Assembly (NCBI RefSeq): GCF_000242895.2
Contig: NC_021171.1
Coordinates: forward strand, 468,001-532,000
Length of the DNA: 64,000 bases
Source: Bacillus sp. 1NLA3E
GTDB taxonomy: Bacteria; Bacillota; Bacilli; Bacillales; Cytobacillaceae
Reading direction: 5' to 3'
Positions 35,103 to 42,667 of the stretch are shown here, piece by piece. The stretch's first letter is position 1. The number at the start of each line of letters is the position of its first letter. Both the position numbers and the translations under genes were made by a program. The notes below the pieces were generated by a model that did no database searches, was not told the origin of the DNA, and worked only from the letters and a program-made list of their open reading frames with translations.

Positions 35103-35133
35103 TAAAAAAGCTATCGCATTTACACGACAGCTT
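35103..35133 (-). terminator. Terminator of the 54-aa protein gene
   Basis: AAGCTGTCG pairs with CGATAGCTT (one wobble) on the reverse strand, followed by TTTTTTATTTT. Confidence 0.8.
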
Positions 35134-35150
35134 GGAGTCTTGAACAATAA

Positions 35151-35315
35151 TCATGTATTTTCTTCTCCATCGACACGGTTTTTAAACGCTTCTTGAACTA
35201 CGATTAATTCTTCATCGCCAATTCTTTCCTTAGAGTGTTTTTCGGTTACACTATTTTCTGGAAAGTTACCTGGATGACTCTTTTTCTTATGTTCAAAGTC
35301 TTTACCACGTCCCAT
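35151..35315 (-). CDS. Small charged protein (54 aa), unknown
   Basis: ATG 35315 lies downstream of GAAAGGAGTGG. The 54-residue product (MGRGKDFEHKKKSHPGNF...) is highly charged, with a basic N-terminus, an acidic C-terminus and no TM segment. The MGR(G/D)-K-x-F start and composition resemble small spore-associated proteins of Bacillus, but I cannot assign a family. The strong RBS and terminator support a real gene. Confidence 0.65.
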   Translation of the reverse strand: MGRGKDFEHKKKSHPGNFPENSVTEKHSKERIGDEELIVVQEAFKNRVDGEENT

Positions 35316-35505
35316 TTTTACCACTCCTTTCATTCCGTTTGTAGTTTCCCCAAATGACCGGAAAAAGATGTGAAAAAAAGGGAAGGGAGCTAAAAAAAGT
35401 TGTGAAATTATTCACGAATTCTTCACACAAAATACAGCAATAATGTTATATAATCAAATTGTTCAATGGTTCACATACCCCCATTTTTTGAATAAAATAT
35501 AAGTT
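35316..35505. other. Intergenic region without recognisable gene
   Basis: AT-rich, with a TATATAATC near 35444 on the + strand. No ORF with RBS was found. A short + strand transcript ending at the hairpin at 35508-35545 is conceivable. Confidence 0.3.
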
Positions 35506-35507
35506 TC

Positions 35508-35545
35508 AAAAATAATGCTCTCCCCCCAGGAGCATTATTTTTTTG
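35508..35545. terminator. Bidirectional terminator
   Basis: AATAATGCTC and GAGCATTATT arms around a C-rich loop carry T-tracts on both strands. On the reverse strand it would end the small membrane-protein gene at 35607. Confidence 0.8.
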
Positions 35546-35606
35546 GAAAAAATAAAGCATGAACCTGTTGATCCATGCCCACTCATCTATTAATGGTTTC
35601 CCCTAA

Positions 35607-35723
35607 TTACTCTTGACTTTCTTCCGTAGGTACTTCTGGTTTTGTAACATGATCAAGGTAAAATCCTAAGCCAACCATAAAGGCAATTGGAATAGCAAAA
35701 TTAATTACAGTCCAAACCGTCAA
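35607..35723 (-). CDS. 38-residue single-TM membrane protein
   Basis: TTG 35723 is 7 bases after AGGGGGT on the reverse strand. The product begins MTVWTVINFAIPIAFMV, one TM helix of about 20 residues, and ends with a charged tail EVPTEESQE. This is the profile of small bacterial membrane proteins that modulate larger complexes; no family is recognised. It is divergent from the riboswitch-sinI transcript, with a terminator about 60 bases downstream. Confidence 0.6.
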   Translation of the reverse strand: MTVWTVINFAIPIAFMVGLGFYLDHVTKPEVPTEESQE

Positions 35724-35965
35724 AGAAATACCCCCTAATAAAATCTGTATATGCATATTTTATCTGAATTTTCAGAAATAAGACACATAAAATTCACAAA
35801 ATCGAGAAAAAAATATCGACATATCTTGATTTTTATTTTATACAGTTTATTTGAAGACGTTAATAATCATGAATTTGTCATAATTTGTATAAAAATAATA
35901 TTCGAAATTTACAAAATAATACACAAATATTGTTTAAAACCAGTTAAAATATAAGAAAAGGATTC

Positions 35966-36060
35966 AGATAAAGGCAAACCTATTGAAAAATAGGGACGCA
36001 AAGTCACAGATCTAAGGTCTAAAGGATATAAATGCACTAGGATGGCTGGACTTCCTATTA
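35966..36060 (+). ncRNA. Cyclic di-GMP-I (GEMM-I) riboswitch controlling sinI
   Basis: The core reads GATAAAGGCAAACC, then P2 stem CCTATT (35979-35984), GAAA tetraloop, AATAGG (35989-35994), then GACGCAAAGTCAC and CTAAGG. It closes with GATGGCTGGACTTCC (36041-36055). These are the conserved blocks of the GEMM-I aptamer (Rfam RF01051), including the G that contacts c-di-GMP, in the correct order and spacing. P1 can form as GATA..GG with CCTATT (36054-36059). There is no terminator before the gene. CTTCC (36051-36055) is complementary to GGGAG of the sinI ribosome binding site (36071-36075), suggesting translational control. Confidence 0.88.
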
Positions 36061-36078
36061 AGTTAGTGGGGGGAGAAA

Positions 36079-36207
36079 TTGACTACAGAGTTGAAAGTAA
36101 ATGGCGAATTGGATGTTGAATGGATTCAATTAATTTTAGAAGCATTAGAAATGGGAATTGATAAGGAAGATATTAGGAAATTTTTAAAAGAAAAAAAGGC
36201 GAAGTAA
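36079..36207 (+). CDS. sinI: SinI-family antirepressor (42 aa)
   Basis: TTG 36079 has TGGGGGGAG just upstream. The product contains a complete SinI/SinR dimerisation helix pair (LDVEWIQLILEALEMGID, KEDIRKFL), as in B. subtilis SinI, which binds SinR and lifts repression of biofilm matrix genes. It stops soon after the second helix, so it lacks the roughly 15-residue tail of B. subtilis SinI. It lies 19 bases after a c-di-GMP-I aptamer and faces sinR. It is too short for standard ORF calling. Confidence 0.85.
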   Translation: MTTELKVNGELDVEWIQLILEALEMGIDKEDIRKFLKEKKAK

Positions 36208-36302
36208 CACCACATTTTTCACTTACATAGTGTCATTCGGAAATAGAGGATGTCAAAGTTGGATGAAAAGTTGCTGTTTTTCATTTTTTTCTTCAGATAA
36301 AC

Positions 36303-36332
36303 AAAAAACCTGTTCAGATGAACAGGTTTTTT
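36303..36332. terminator. Bidirectional terminator between sinI and sinR
   Basis: AAAAAACCTGTTCA pairs with TGAACAGGTTTTTT around GA. It serves both converging genes. Confidence 0.9.
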
Positions 36333-36654
36333 ACTTATCTTGATTAATCTTCCATTTATTAAATTCAAGGTACTCACGAAATTGATCTTTTGTTATACCA
36401 GACTCCATCGCGTCTTTGACTAAACTGATCCAACCTGGGTCAAGCTTTTCAGAGTCGGGATTGTTTAATATAAAATAATCAATTGGAACCCCTAAAACAG
36501 TCCCAATTTTTTCTAGGAATTGTATAGAAGGATTGGATTGTAAATTACGCTCTAAAGAACTTATATAAGATTTTGCAACTCCAGCTTGGTCAGCAAGCTC
36601 AGTTAAGGACATTTTTTTTTCCTGACGAAGCTTTTTTACGCGTTCACCGATCAT
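36331..36654 (-). CDS. sinR: Master biofilm repressor SinR
   Basis: This 107-residue repressor has an N-terminal Cro/CI helix-turn-helix (MSLTELADQAGVAKSYISSLERN) and a C-terminal Sin dimerisation domain (PGWISLVKDAMESGITKDQFREYLEF). The size and both domains match B. subtilis SinR (111 aa), which represses matrix operons and is titrated by SinI. Here it converges on sinI instead of lying downstream in tandem. RBS AAGGTG. Confidence 0.93.
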   Translation of the reverse strand: MIGERVKKLRQEKKMSLTELADQAGVAKSYISSLERNLQSNPSIQFLEKIGTVLGVPIDYFILNNPDSEKLDPGWISLVKDAMESGITKDQFREYLEFNKWKINQDK

Positions 36655-36673
36655 GCACCTTCACACACCTTAT

Positions 36674-36693
36674 TATAATGTAATACCATTATA
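36674..36693 (-). promoter_or_regulatory. Perfect palindrome over the sinR promoter region
   Basis: TATAATG and CATTATA are separated by TAATAC. It contains a candidate TATAAT -10 for sinR, so a regulator bound here would block it. It does not resemble the SinR operator (GTTCTYT), and the binder is unknown. Confidence 0.4.
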
Positions 36694-36782
36694 TCAAAGG
36701 AAAAGAGGAGGTTCCATATCAAGAACAAAATCTTTTTATTTGTCAGATTAATAAGCACTTACAACAGCTTAAGACTGATAAA

Positions 36783-36810
36783 TTGAATTCGTTTTTCTGC
36801 ATGGTATACT
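36783..36810 (+). promoter_or_regulatory. SigA promoter of the methionine aminopeptidase gene
   Basis: TTGAAT (36783-36788), 16 bases, TATACT (36805-36810), 72 bases before the start codon. Confidence 0.65.
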
Positions 36811-36882
36811 ACAATAGTGTATAAAACAAGTGTCCATTATGTAAAAATTAAACAAGAAAGTTTTAGAAAGGCGGACTAAAAA

Positions 36883-37638
36883 ATGATTATTTTAAAATCC
36901 CAGCGTGAAATTGACGGTATGAAAAAAGCAGGTGAAATTCTTGCAGCGTGCCATAAAGAAATAGCGAAACTGATTCAACCTGGGATTTCTACATGGGAAA
37001 TTGAAGAGTTTGTGGAAAAATTTTTAAAGGAGCGGGGTGCGACTCCAGAACAAAAGGGTTATCAAGGGTATCAATTTGCTACTTGTGCAAGTGTTAATGA
37101 TGAAATTTGCCATGGATTTCCCAACAAGAACCCTTTATCAGAAGGGGATCTCGTGACAATAGACATGGTAGTAAATTATAATGGTTCATTAGCTGATTCG
37201 GCTTGGTCTTATGGGGTTGGTAAGGTTTCAGGGGAGACCAATAAGCTGCTATTAGTAACGAAAGAAGCACTCTATAAAGGAATTGAACAGGCACAAGTAG
37301 GAAATAGGATTGGTGATATTGGGCATGCCATTCAAACTTACGCTGAGGGAGAGGGCTTTTCTGTGGTTCGGAACTTTATTGGCCATGGAATTGGGGCAGT
37401 AATCCATGAGAAACCGGATGTTCCTCATTTTGGACTTCCAGGTAAGGGTGCTCGAATTAAGGAAGGAATGGTTTTCACAATAGAACCGATGATCAATGTA
37501 GGCAGTTATCATTCCAAAATGGATGATAATGGTTGGACAGCAAGAACAATCGACGGGAAAAATTCAGCCCAATATGAGCATACGATTGCGATTACAAAAG
37601 ATGGCCCAGTTATATTAACGGATCAAGACAATTTATAA
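36883..37638 (+). CDS. mapB: Type I methionine aminopeptidase (MapB/YflG-like)
   Basis: This 251-residue enzyme removes the initiator methionine from new proteins. Metal ligands of the pita-bread fold are seen (DMVVNYNGSLADSAW, GHGIGAVIHE, FTIEPMIN, QYEHTIAI). The place next to the yfk cluster and the length match B. subtilis MapB (YflG), the second methionine aminopeptidase, rather than Map in the ribosomal protein operon. RBS AAAGGCGG. Confidence 0.93.
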   Translation: MIILKSQREIDGMKKAGEILAACHKEIAKLIQPGISTWEIEEFVEKFLKERGATPEQKGYQGYQFATCASVNDEICHGFPNKNPLSEGDLVTIDMVVNYNGSLADSAWSYGVGKVSGETNKLLLVTKEALYKGIEQAQVGNRIGDIGHAIQTYAEGEGFSVVRNFIGHGIGAVIHEKPDVPHFGLPGKGARIKEGMVFTIEPMINVGSYHSKMDDNGWTARTIDGKNSAQYEHTIAITKDGPVILTDQDNL

Positions 37639-37685
37639 TTTGATGTCGTTAGTAGTTAATTATTGTGGAAATTTGATAAGAAAAT

Positions 37686-37706
37686 GAGCCGGCTATCTGC
37701 CGGCTC
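37686..37706 (+). terminator. Hairpin after mapB
   Basis: A perfect GAGCCGGC/GCCGGCTC stem with a 5-base loop, but only a weak T-tract. Confidence 0.55.
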
Positions 37707-37769
37707 TAAATGTAATATAAGTGAATAATTAGGAAATTAAGTAGGGCGATTTACCCGGTTTTTTAAGTA

Positions 37770-37994
37770 TTACTGTTTTCTAAGGGCACCAAGTTCTTCG
37801 ACAATCGCCTGCATTTCACTAATGCTGAAGGAGTCCTTCCTCATGACGAGATCGTAAATCTCTTTGAGTTCTTCATACATTTCTTCGTCAAAATGGGAAG
37901 GTTTGATTGCCCCGAAGTTTAATACTTTCAATTTTTCCTTCATCTTTTCAATCATATATTCCACATTTTCAACTGATTTCTGTGATAAATTCAA
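37770..37994 (-). CDS. yfkK: DUF1128 protein YfkK
   Basis: This 74-residue UPF0435/DUF1128 family protein is all helical and of unknown function. The conserved region is LNFGAIKPSHFDEEMYEELKEIYDLV. Length and neighbourhood (mapB on one side, yfkH on the other) match B. subtilis yfkK. Confidence 0.9.
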   Translation of the reverse strand: MNLSQKSVENVEYMIEKMKEKLKVLNFGAIKPSHFDEEMYEELKEIYDLVMRKDSFSISEMQAIVEELGALRKQ

Positions 37995-38157
37995 ACATAG
38001 TCATCCTTTCACGGGTGGTGGTATGCTACCCATCTTTTCATGTTCATAAATGAATGTCAACGAAAACAAACCGTAATGATTAACGGACTTGCAAGTTCAA
38101 GAAAATATCGAGAAAATAAAGGAATGAGATATATTTTAGAAAGGTGGAGAAAAGTAA

Positions 38158-38523
38158 ATGAGTGAAGCTAATAATTTTTGGAAAGGGGTTTTGATTGGGG
38201 CTGTGGCCGGAGGTGCTCTAAGCATGTTGGACAAGCAAACTCGCAATGCAGTTATGACCAATTACCATAAAGCCTCAAAAAATGTGACCTACTTGGTGAA
38301 AAATCCTTCTGTTATCGTTGATAAGGTTAAGACCACCTCTAAGCAAATGCGCCAAACTTTTGAACAAGTAAGTGAAGATATTTTTTTTATAAAAGACAAG
38401 GTAGAAGAATTGTCCAAAGTGACTCCAAACTTTGTAGACAGAGTAGAGGAAAAAAGGGATGCATTTTTAGATAATGGAGATACATATACAGAAGTGGATT
38501 CAATCGACATAAATAAGGAATAA
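38158..38523 (+). CDS. YtxH-type small membrane-associated protein (YfkI position)
   Basis: This 121-residue protein has an N-terminal glycine-rich hydrophobic segment (FWKGVLIGAVAGGALSML) followed by a long amphipathic, coiled-coil-like region, the YtxH general-stress protein layout. It lies directly upstream of yfkH with which it is probably co-transcribed (39 bases apart). RBS AAAGGTGGAG. Confidence 0.7.
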   Translation: MSEANNFWKGVLIGAVAGGALSMLDKQTRNAVMTNYHKASKNVTYLVKNPSVIVDKVKTTSKQMRQTFEQVSEDIFFIKDKVEELSKVTPNFVDRVEEKRDAFLDNGDTYTEVDSIDINKE

Positions 38524-38562
38524 GGAAAATTGACCATTTTCCGAAGAAAAAAAGGTGGAGAC

Positions 38563-39384
38563 ATGGTACGAATCAATTTATCCTTTATTAAGTTTTTGTG
38601 GGTTCGGATTGGCAGGGACGATATCCCTGGAATGGCGGCTCAATTAGCTTACTTTTTCTTGCTATCGTTATTCCCTTTATTGATCTTTTTAGTGACTTTA
38701 CTTCCGTATTTATCCATTACACAGGATTACCTGTTGAGTTTTATTCGTGATTTTGCCCCAGGTGATTCTATGGACTTAATTGAAACAAGTATAAATGAAG
38801 TGATGAACAAAAACGGAAAATTACTCTCCTTTGGGATAATAGCCACTCTTTGGTCTGCTTCTAATGGGATTAATGCCATCGTCAGTGCATTTAATAAAGC
38901 CTATGATGTAAAAGAAAGCCGTTCTTTTATTGTGGCTAGAGGAATTGCCATTCTTTTGACGTTAGGAATGATTTTGGTTATTGTTGTGGCTTTACTCCTC
39001 CCTGTCTTTGGAAAGCAATTAGGAATATATTTATTTGCGAAATTTGGATTTTCAAAGCAGTTTTTAGCAGGCTGGAATGCGATACGTTGGCTAATAAGTC
39101 CGCTCTTTTTATTTATTATTTTTACAGGGTTGTATTGGATTGCACCTAATTATAAACTTACCTGCTTAAGTGCTGTACCTGGTGCCATTTTCTCCACATT
39201 TGGGTGGGCGATTACGTCTCTTTCCTTTTCCTTTTACGTTGGGAATTTTGGTAATTATACCGCAACTTATGGAAGTATTGGGGCCATCATTGTTCTAATG
39301 ATTTGGTTTTATTTATCAGGTTTCGTTATTATTTTGGGAGGCGAAATCAATGCTTATTTTACAGAAAGAAAGAGCACCTGTTAA
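38563..39384 (+). CDS. yfkH: YihY/BrkB family membrane protein (YfkH)
   Basis: This 273-residue polytopic protein has six TM helices and the YihY motifs DIPGMAAQLAYFFLLSLFP and WSASNGINAIVSAFNKAYD. Function in Bacillus is unknown. The ATG at 38563 (MVRINLSF) follows AAAGGTGGAG; upstream in-frame codons from 38530 lack an RBS. Synteny with B. subtilis yfkH supports the name. Confidence 0.88.
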   Translation: MVRINLSFIKFLWVRIGRDDIPGMAAQLAYFFLLSLFPLLIFLVTLLPYLSITQDYLLSFIRDFAPGDSMDLIETSINEVMNKNGKLLSFGIIATLWSASNGINAIVSAFNKAYDVKESRSFIVARGIAILLTLGMILVIVVALLLPVFGKQLGIYLFAKFGFSKQFLAGWNAIRWLISPLFLFIIFTGLYWIAPNYKLTCLSAVPGAIFSTFGWAITSLSFSFYVGNFGNYTATYGSIGAIIVLMIWFYLSGFVIILGGEINAYFTERKSTC

Positions 39385-39474
39385 ATACCTTAAGTTTCCT
39401 TTATAGAAATTCTCATTCCGATAAATGATAAGGAAGGGGAAATTTAAAGTATTTATGGAATGGAGGCTTTTTAC

Positions 39475-39579
39475 ATGGCGAAGCATACAAAAAAAGACGG
39501 TGGAACAAAACAAAAAGGTAAAGGTAGTCCAAAGCAAAAAACCTCAGGATCTGCCAATGGACAAAACGGATATCACTAA
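39475..39579 (+). CDS. Small basic Lys/Gly-rich protein (34 aa), unknown
   Basis: ATG 39475 is 9 bases after TGGAGG. The product (MAKHTKKDGGTKQKGKG...) is basic and unstructured, with Lys, Gly, Gln and Ser and no hydrophobic segment. This resembles minor spore-core proteins. A strong hairpin starts 16 bases after its stop. Confidence 0.55.
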   Translation: MAKHTKKDGGTKQKGKGSPKQKTSGSANGQNGYH

Positions 39580-39594
39580 TTTGAAATAAACAAA

Positions 39595-39650
39595 ACGGGA
39601 AGCATTTAATATGCTTCCCGCTCAGGCTGTTGAGAAACTCTCGACAGTCT
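39595..39650 (+). repeat. Left inverted-repeat end of the 39.6-40.5 kb cassette (also terminator)
   Basis: ACGGGAAGCAT...ATGCTTCCCG hairpin (39595-39620), then CTCAGGCTGTTGAGAAACTCTCGACAGTC. Read in reverse complement, 40442-40498 gives the same order: ACGGGAAGCAT...ATGCTTCCCGTTCAGATTGTCGAGAA. The hairpin also serves as a terminator for the small basic protein gene. Confidence 0.7.
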
Positions 39651-39725
39651 AATATTCCGCCTAAGATCTTTAGTAATTCACCGCGTTAATTTGTTATATA
39701 TTAATTTATAGCGTTCAATTGGTCT

Positions 39726-39856
39726 GTTGATTTCCGTTCCAGGCGCTTCGCTTTCCGCGGGGCGGGCGCTGAGCCTCCTCGGCGCTTAAGCGCCTGTGGG
39801 GTCTCACCTGTCCCGCTGCTCCCGCAGGAGTCTTCGCGTCTTCCACTCCAATCAAC
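39726..39856 (-). repeat. ~185-bp repeat, copy 3: GC-rich core only, reverse orientation
   Basis: The core from GTTGATTTCCGTTCC to CCACTCCAATCAAC is present in reverse orientation, with the GCGCTTAAGCGC palindrome. The outer TGTTAA arms are missing, so this copy is truncated at both ends. Confidence 0.85.
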
Positions 39857-39910
39857 TGGGCGGTAACAATACAGACCTTCCAAACAACCAATAAATAATA
39901 AATATAAATA

Positions 39911-40314
39911 AAAAATGGGAATCCAAGAGCCTCAATAATACCCAACATCCAAAAGTCGCAGAAAAATGGGAACGAAAGAGCCGCAATAATACCCAAAATC
40001 AAAAAGTCGCAGAAAAATGGGAACGAAAGAGCCGCAATAATGCCTAAAATCCAAGAACCGCAGAAAAATGGGAACGAAAGAGCCGCAATAATACCCAAAA
40101 TCCAAGAGCCGCAGAAAAATGGGAACGAGAAAGCCACAATGATGCCCAAAATCCAAGAGTCGCGGAAATATGGGAACGAAAGAGCCGCAATAATGCCCAA
40201 AATCCAAGAGTCGTGGAAAAATGGGAACGAAAGAGCCACAATGATGCCCAAAATCCAAGAGTTGTGGAAAAATGGGAACGAAAGAGCCACAATGATGCCC
40301 AAAATTTATGCTAG
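39911..40314. repeat. 51-bp minisatellite, about 8 tandem copies
   Basis: The unit AAAAATGGGAACGAAAGAGC... repeats every 51 bp (17 codons) with scattered substitutions such as CCGCAATAAT / CCACAATGAT. The first unit is the most diverged and the last is cut off. Because the period is a multiple of three, several frames stay open on both strands, giving artificial 17-residue repeat ORFs. No RBS or homology supports translation. Confidence 0.9.
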
Positions 40315-40441
40315 GGTGGAGATGAAGTGTTGTGATTCTTTATTTGATCTGCCCCCTGGAGCGGAAATCAACAGGTCCGTTAGCATAGACAATCTCATAT
40401 TAAAAATCAGCATTTAATGTTCTGATAAAATGATAAATTGC

Positions 40442-40498
40442 CGAGAAAAATACCCTTCTCGACAATCTGAACGGGAAGCATTGCATATGCTTCCCGTC
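40442..40498 (-). repeat. Right inverted-repeat end of the 39.6-40.5 kb cassette (also zosA terminator)
   Basis: It contains the GAGAA...TTCTCGACAATCTGA segment and the ACGGGAAGCAT...ATGCTTCCCGT hairpin, in inverted orientation to 39595-39650. The hairpin is 27 bases past the zosA stop and probably terminates it. Confidence 0.7.
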
Positions 40499-40524
40499 TA
40501 TTAATTAAACTCGCTGGATAGATC

Positions 40525-42444
40525 TTATTTTAATAATCTCAAGCTATTCAAAATGACTAAAATCGTACTCCCCTCATGGCCAATAACCCCTAATGGTAAA
40601 TCAAGTATCTGAAAGAAATTAGAAACGATAAGAAGCATAATAATCGAGATTGAAAACACCACATTCTGTTTGACAATTTTGTTCATTCGTTGCGAAAGGT
40701 TAATGGCTTCAGCAATTTTAGGTAAATCATTTTTCATTAGGACGATATCGGCTGTTTCTAAAGCAACGTCTGTTCCTTCCCCCATTGCAATTCCGACTGT
40801 CGCTGTTGCAAGTGCAGGGGCATCGTTAATACCATCCCCAACCATTGCAACGGAGCCATATTGATTTTTCAACTTCTTTAAATGGTTAACCTTTATTTCA
40901 GGTAAGCACTCTGCAAAATAATCATCAACATGGCTCTCAGTAGCAATTGCCTGAGCTGTTTTTTCGCTGTCCCCGGTTAACATGATCGTGTGAATCCCTT
41001 TTGATTTAAGGGTGTCAATCGCAAACTTTGTTTCATCTCTAACAACATCTTTAAGGGCAATCATCGCTGATAATTCATCATCAATCTGAATAAAAACAAT
41101 TGTTTTTCCTTCACTGGCTAAAGTTTTGGCTGCACCTGAGGCAAACGACTCTGCTTCGGTTTTTCCGACAAAGTCTGCTTTCCCAATTCTCCATATTTCA
41201 TTTTCAACGGATGCTTTAATTCCCCATCCTGCAACGTCTTCTACATAATCGGGATGCAATAAATCCAGCTTTAACGTGTCTTTAACGTATTTTACGATTG
41301 CTTGCGCTAAAGGATGGTTAGAGTGGTTTTCGATTGACCCTACCTTGTGGAGAAGATCTTCCCTTGGTAGTCCACCTTTTACAATAAAATTTGTTACTTC
41401 TGGCTTCCCCTTTGTTAAAGTCCCTGTCTTATCTAAGGCGATGGCTTTTAAATGTCCGAGGTTTTCTAGATGGACGCCCCCCTTAAATAAAATTCCATGT
41501 TTTGCGCCATTGGATATTGCCGATAGTGAAGCGGGCATAATTGAGGCAACAAGGGCACATGGGGATGCAACAACAAGTAAAATCATGGCTCGATAAAAGG
41601 TTTCCGTCCAGGTCCAGTTCAATAAGAAATGGGGAACGAACATCATTAGGACCACAATGGCAAGAACGACCTTGACGTACCTTCCTTCAAACTGTTCAAT
41701 AAAGAGTTGTGACGGGGACTTTTCGCTTTGAGCTGATTGAACCAATTCAATAATTTTATGAAACAAGGTTTCTTCATTAGACTTTGTGACGGTAACATTT
41801 ATCGATCCGGTTAAATTGACCGTTCCAGCAAACACGTCGTTGTTTAAACCTTTAGTTACTGGCATTGCTTCTCCAGTAATCGTAGCCTCGTCAATTGTTG
41901 TTTGACCTTTGGCGATTTTTCCATCTGAAGGAACGCGCTCACCAGGTTTTATTAATATTAAGTCCCCGATTACTAGCTCAGAGACATGAACTCTATCTTC
42001 GATACCATTTTTTATCCGTAAAGCTTCTTCAGGTTGAAGCTTCATTAACGAAGAAATTTCCTTACGGCTTTTATTCATGGTGTAAGTTTCTAAGGCACCG
42101 CTTAAAGCGAAAATAAAGATAAGCATTGCGCCTTCGGTCCAATAGCCAATAATGGCAGAACCAATTGCTGCAAAAACCATCAACATTTCCACATTTAATT
42201 CTTTATTTTCAATCGTCGATTCAATTCCCTGTTTTGCTTTGGCAAATCCACCAATGATAAACGCTAAAAGATAAGCTGCTATTGAAGCGGAAGATGTATC
42301 AAAGTGCTTTAAAACCCAGCCTGTGGCAATTAACACTCCGCAAATAACTGCGGCAGTTAATTCTGCATGTGGTAGTATTTTAGCGACAAACGTAATATTC
42401 TGTGAAGGTTCAACTTTACTAATCGTTTTTACTTCTGTATTTAT
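40525..42444 (-). CDS. zosA: ZosA-type heavy-metal P1B ATPase, apparent ATA start
   Basis: This ~639-residue metal-transporting ATPase is close to B. subtilis ZosA (zinc uptake in oxidative stress). Motifs are AKAKQGIEST, TGEAMPV, the TM ion site ASPCALVAS, phosphorylation DKTGTLTKG, HP (SNHPLAQA), MLTGDSEKTA, GDGINDAPA and the C-terminus HEGSTILVILNSLRLLK. The coding frame continues upstream of the first GTG (42336) through HAELTAAVICG, which matches the ZosA N-terminus. It reaches AGGAGGGG, 6 bases before an ATA codon at 42444. No ATG, GTG or TTG occurs in between. So either ATA/ATT initiates, or an ATG mutated, or a base is miscalled. Confidence 0.88.
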   Translation of the reverse strand: MNTEVKTISKVEPSQNITFVAKILPHAELTAAVICGVLIATGWVLKHFDTSSASIAAYLLAFIIGGFAKAKQGIESTIENKELNVEMLMVFAAIGSAIIGYWTEGAMLIFIFALSGALETYTMNKSRKEISSLMKLQPEEALRIKNGIEDRVHVSELVIGDLILIKPGERVPSDGKIAKGQTTIDEATITGEAMPVTKGLNNDVFAGTVNLTGSINVTVTKSNEETLFHKIIELVQSAQSEKSPSQLFIEQFEGRYVKVVLAIVVLMMFVPHFLLNWTWTETFYRAMILLVVASPCALVASIMPASLSAISNGAKHGILFKGGVHLENLGHLKAIALDKTGTLTKGKPEVTNFIVKGGLPREDLLHKVGSIENHSNHPLAQAIVKYVKDTLKLDLLHPDYVEDVAGWGIKASVENEIWRIGKADFVGKTEAESFASGAAKTLASEGKTIVFIQIDDELSAMIALKDVVRDETKFAIDTLKSKGIHTIMLTGDSEKTAQAIATESHVDDYFAECLPEIKVNHLKKLKNQYGSVAMVGDGINDAPALATATVGIAMGEGTDVALETADIVLMKNDLPKIAEAINLSQRMNKIVKQNVVFSISIIMLLIVSNFFQILDLPLGVIGHEGSTILVILNSLRLLK

Positions 42445-42544
42445 GGGAATCCCCTCCTGTTTAATAACTTCCTAACTCAGTGTTTGCACTTTTCTGATAA
42501 TTGAGAAGAATAATCACAATCAATATCCTTATAAAATGACGAAA

Positions 42545-42566
42545 GCTGCCATCCAGAGATGACAGC
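42545..42566 (-). terminator. Hairpin after the YfkF-like MFS gene
   Basis: GCTGTCATC pairs with GATGGCAGC (one mismatch) on the reverse strand, then GCTTTCGTCATTTT. It is a moderate terminator about 100 bases beyond the MFS stop. Confidence 0.45.
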
Positions 42567-42667
42567 AGACAAACACACAAATTTATTCGTTCACATAATG
42601 TTCATAATTAGTGTATCACGAACAGGAGGGGCTGAAAAGAATTTTGCCTAAACGCTGGTTCCATAAA

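Noticed and set aside
39715-40302. 195-residue reverse-strand ORF with 17-residue hydrophobic repeats
   Set aside because: It is produced by the 51-bp minisatellite, whose period keeps frames open, and it runs into an interspersed repeat. No RBS is present and competing frames are open on both strands.
39911-40314. Possible CRISPR array
   Set aside because: The units are contiguous 51-bp copies without unique spacers, so this is a tandem repeat.
40040-40417. Forward-strand repeat ORF (PKIQEPQKNGNER units)
   Set aside because: Same minisatellite read on the other strand; no RBS and no homology.
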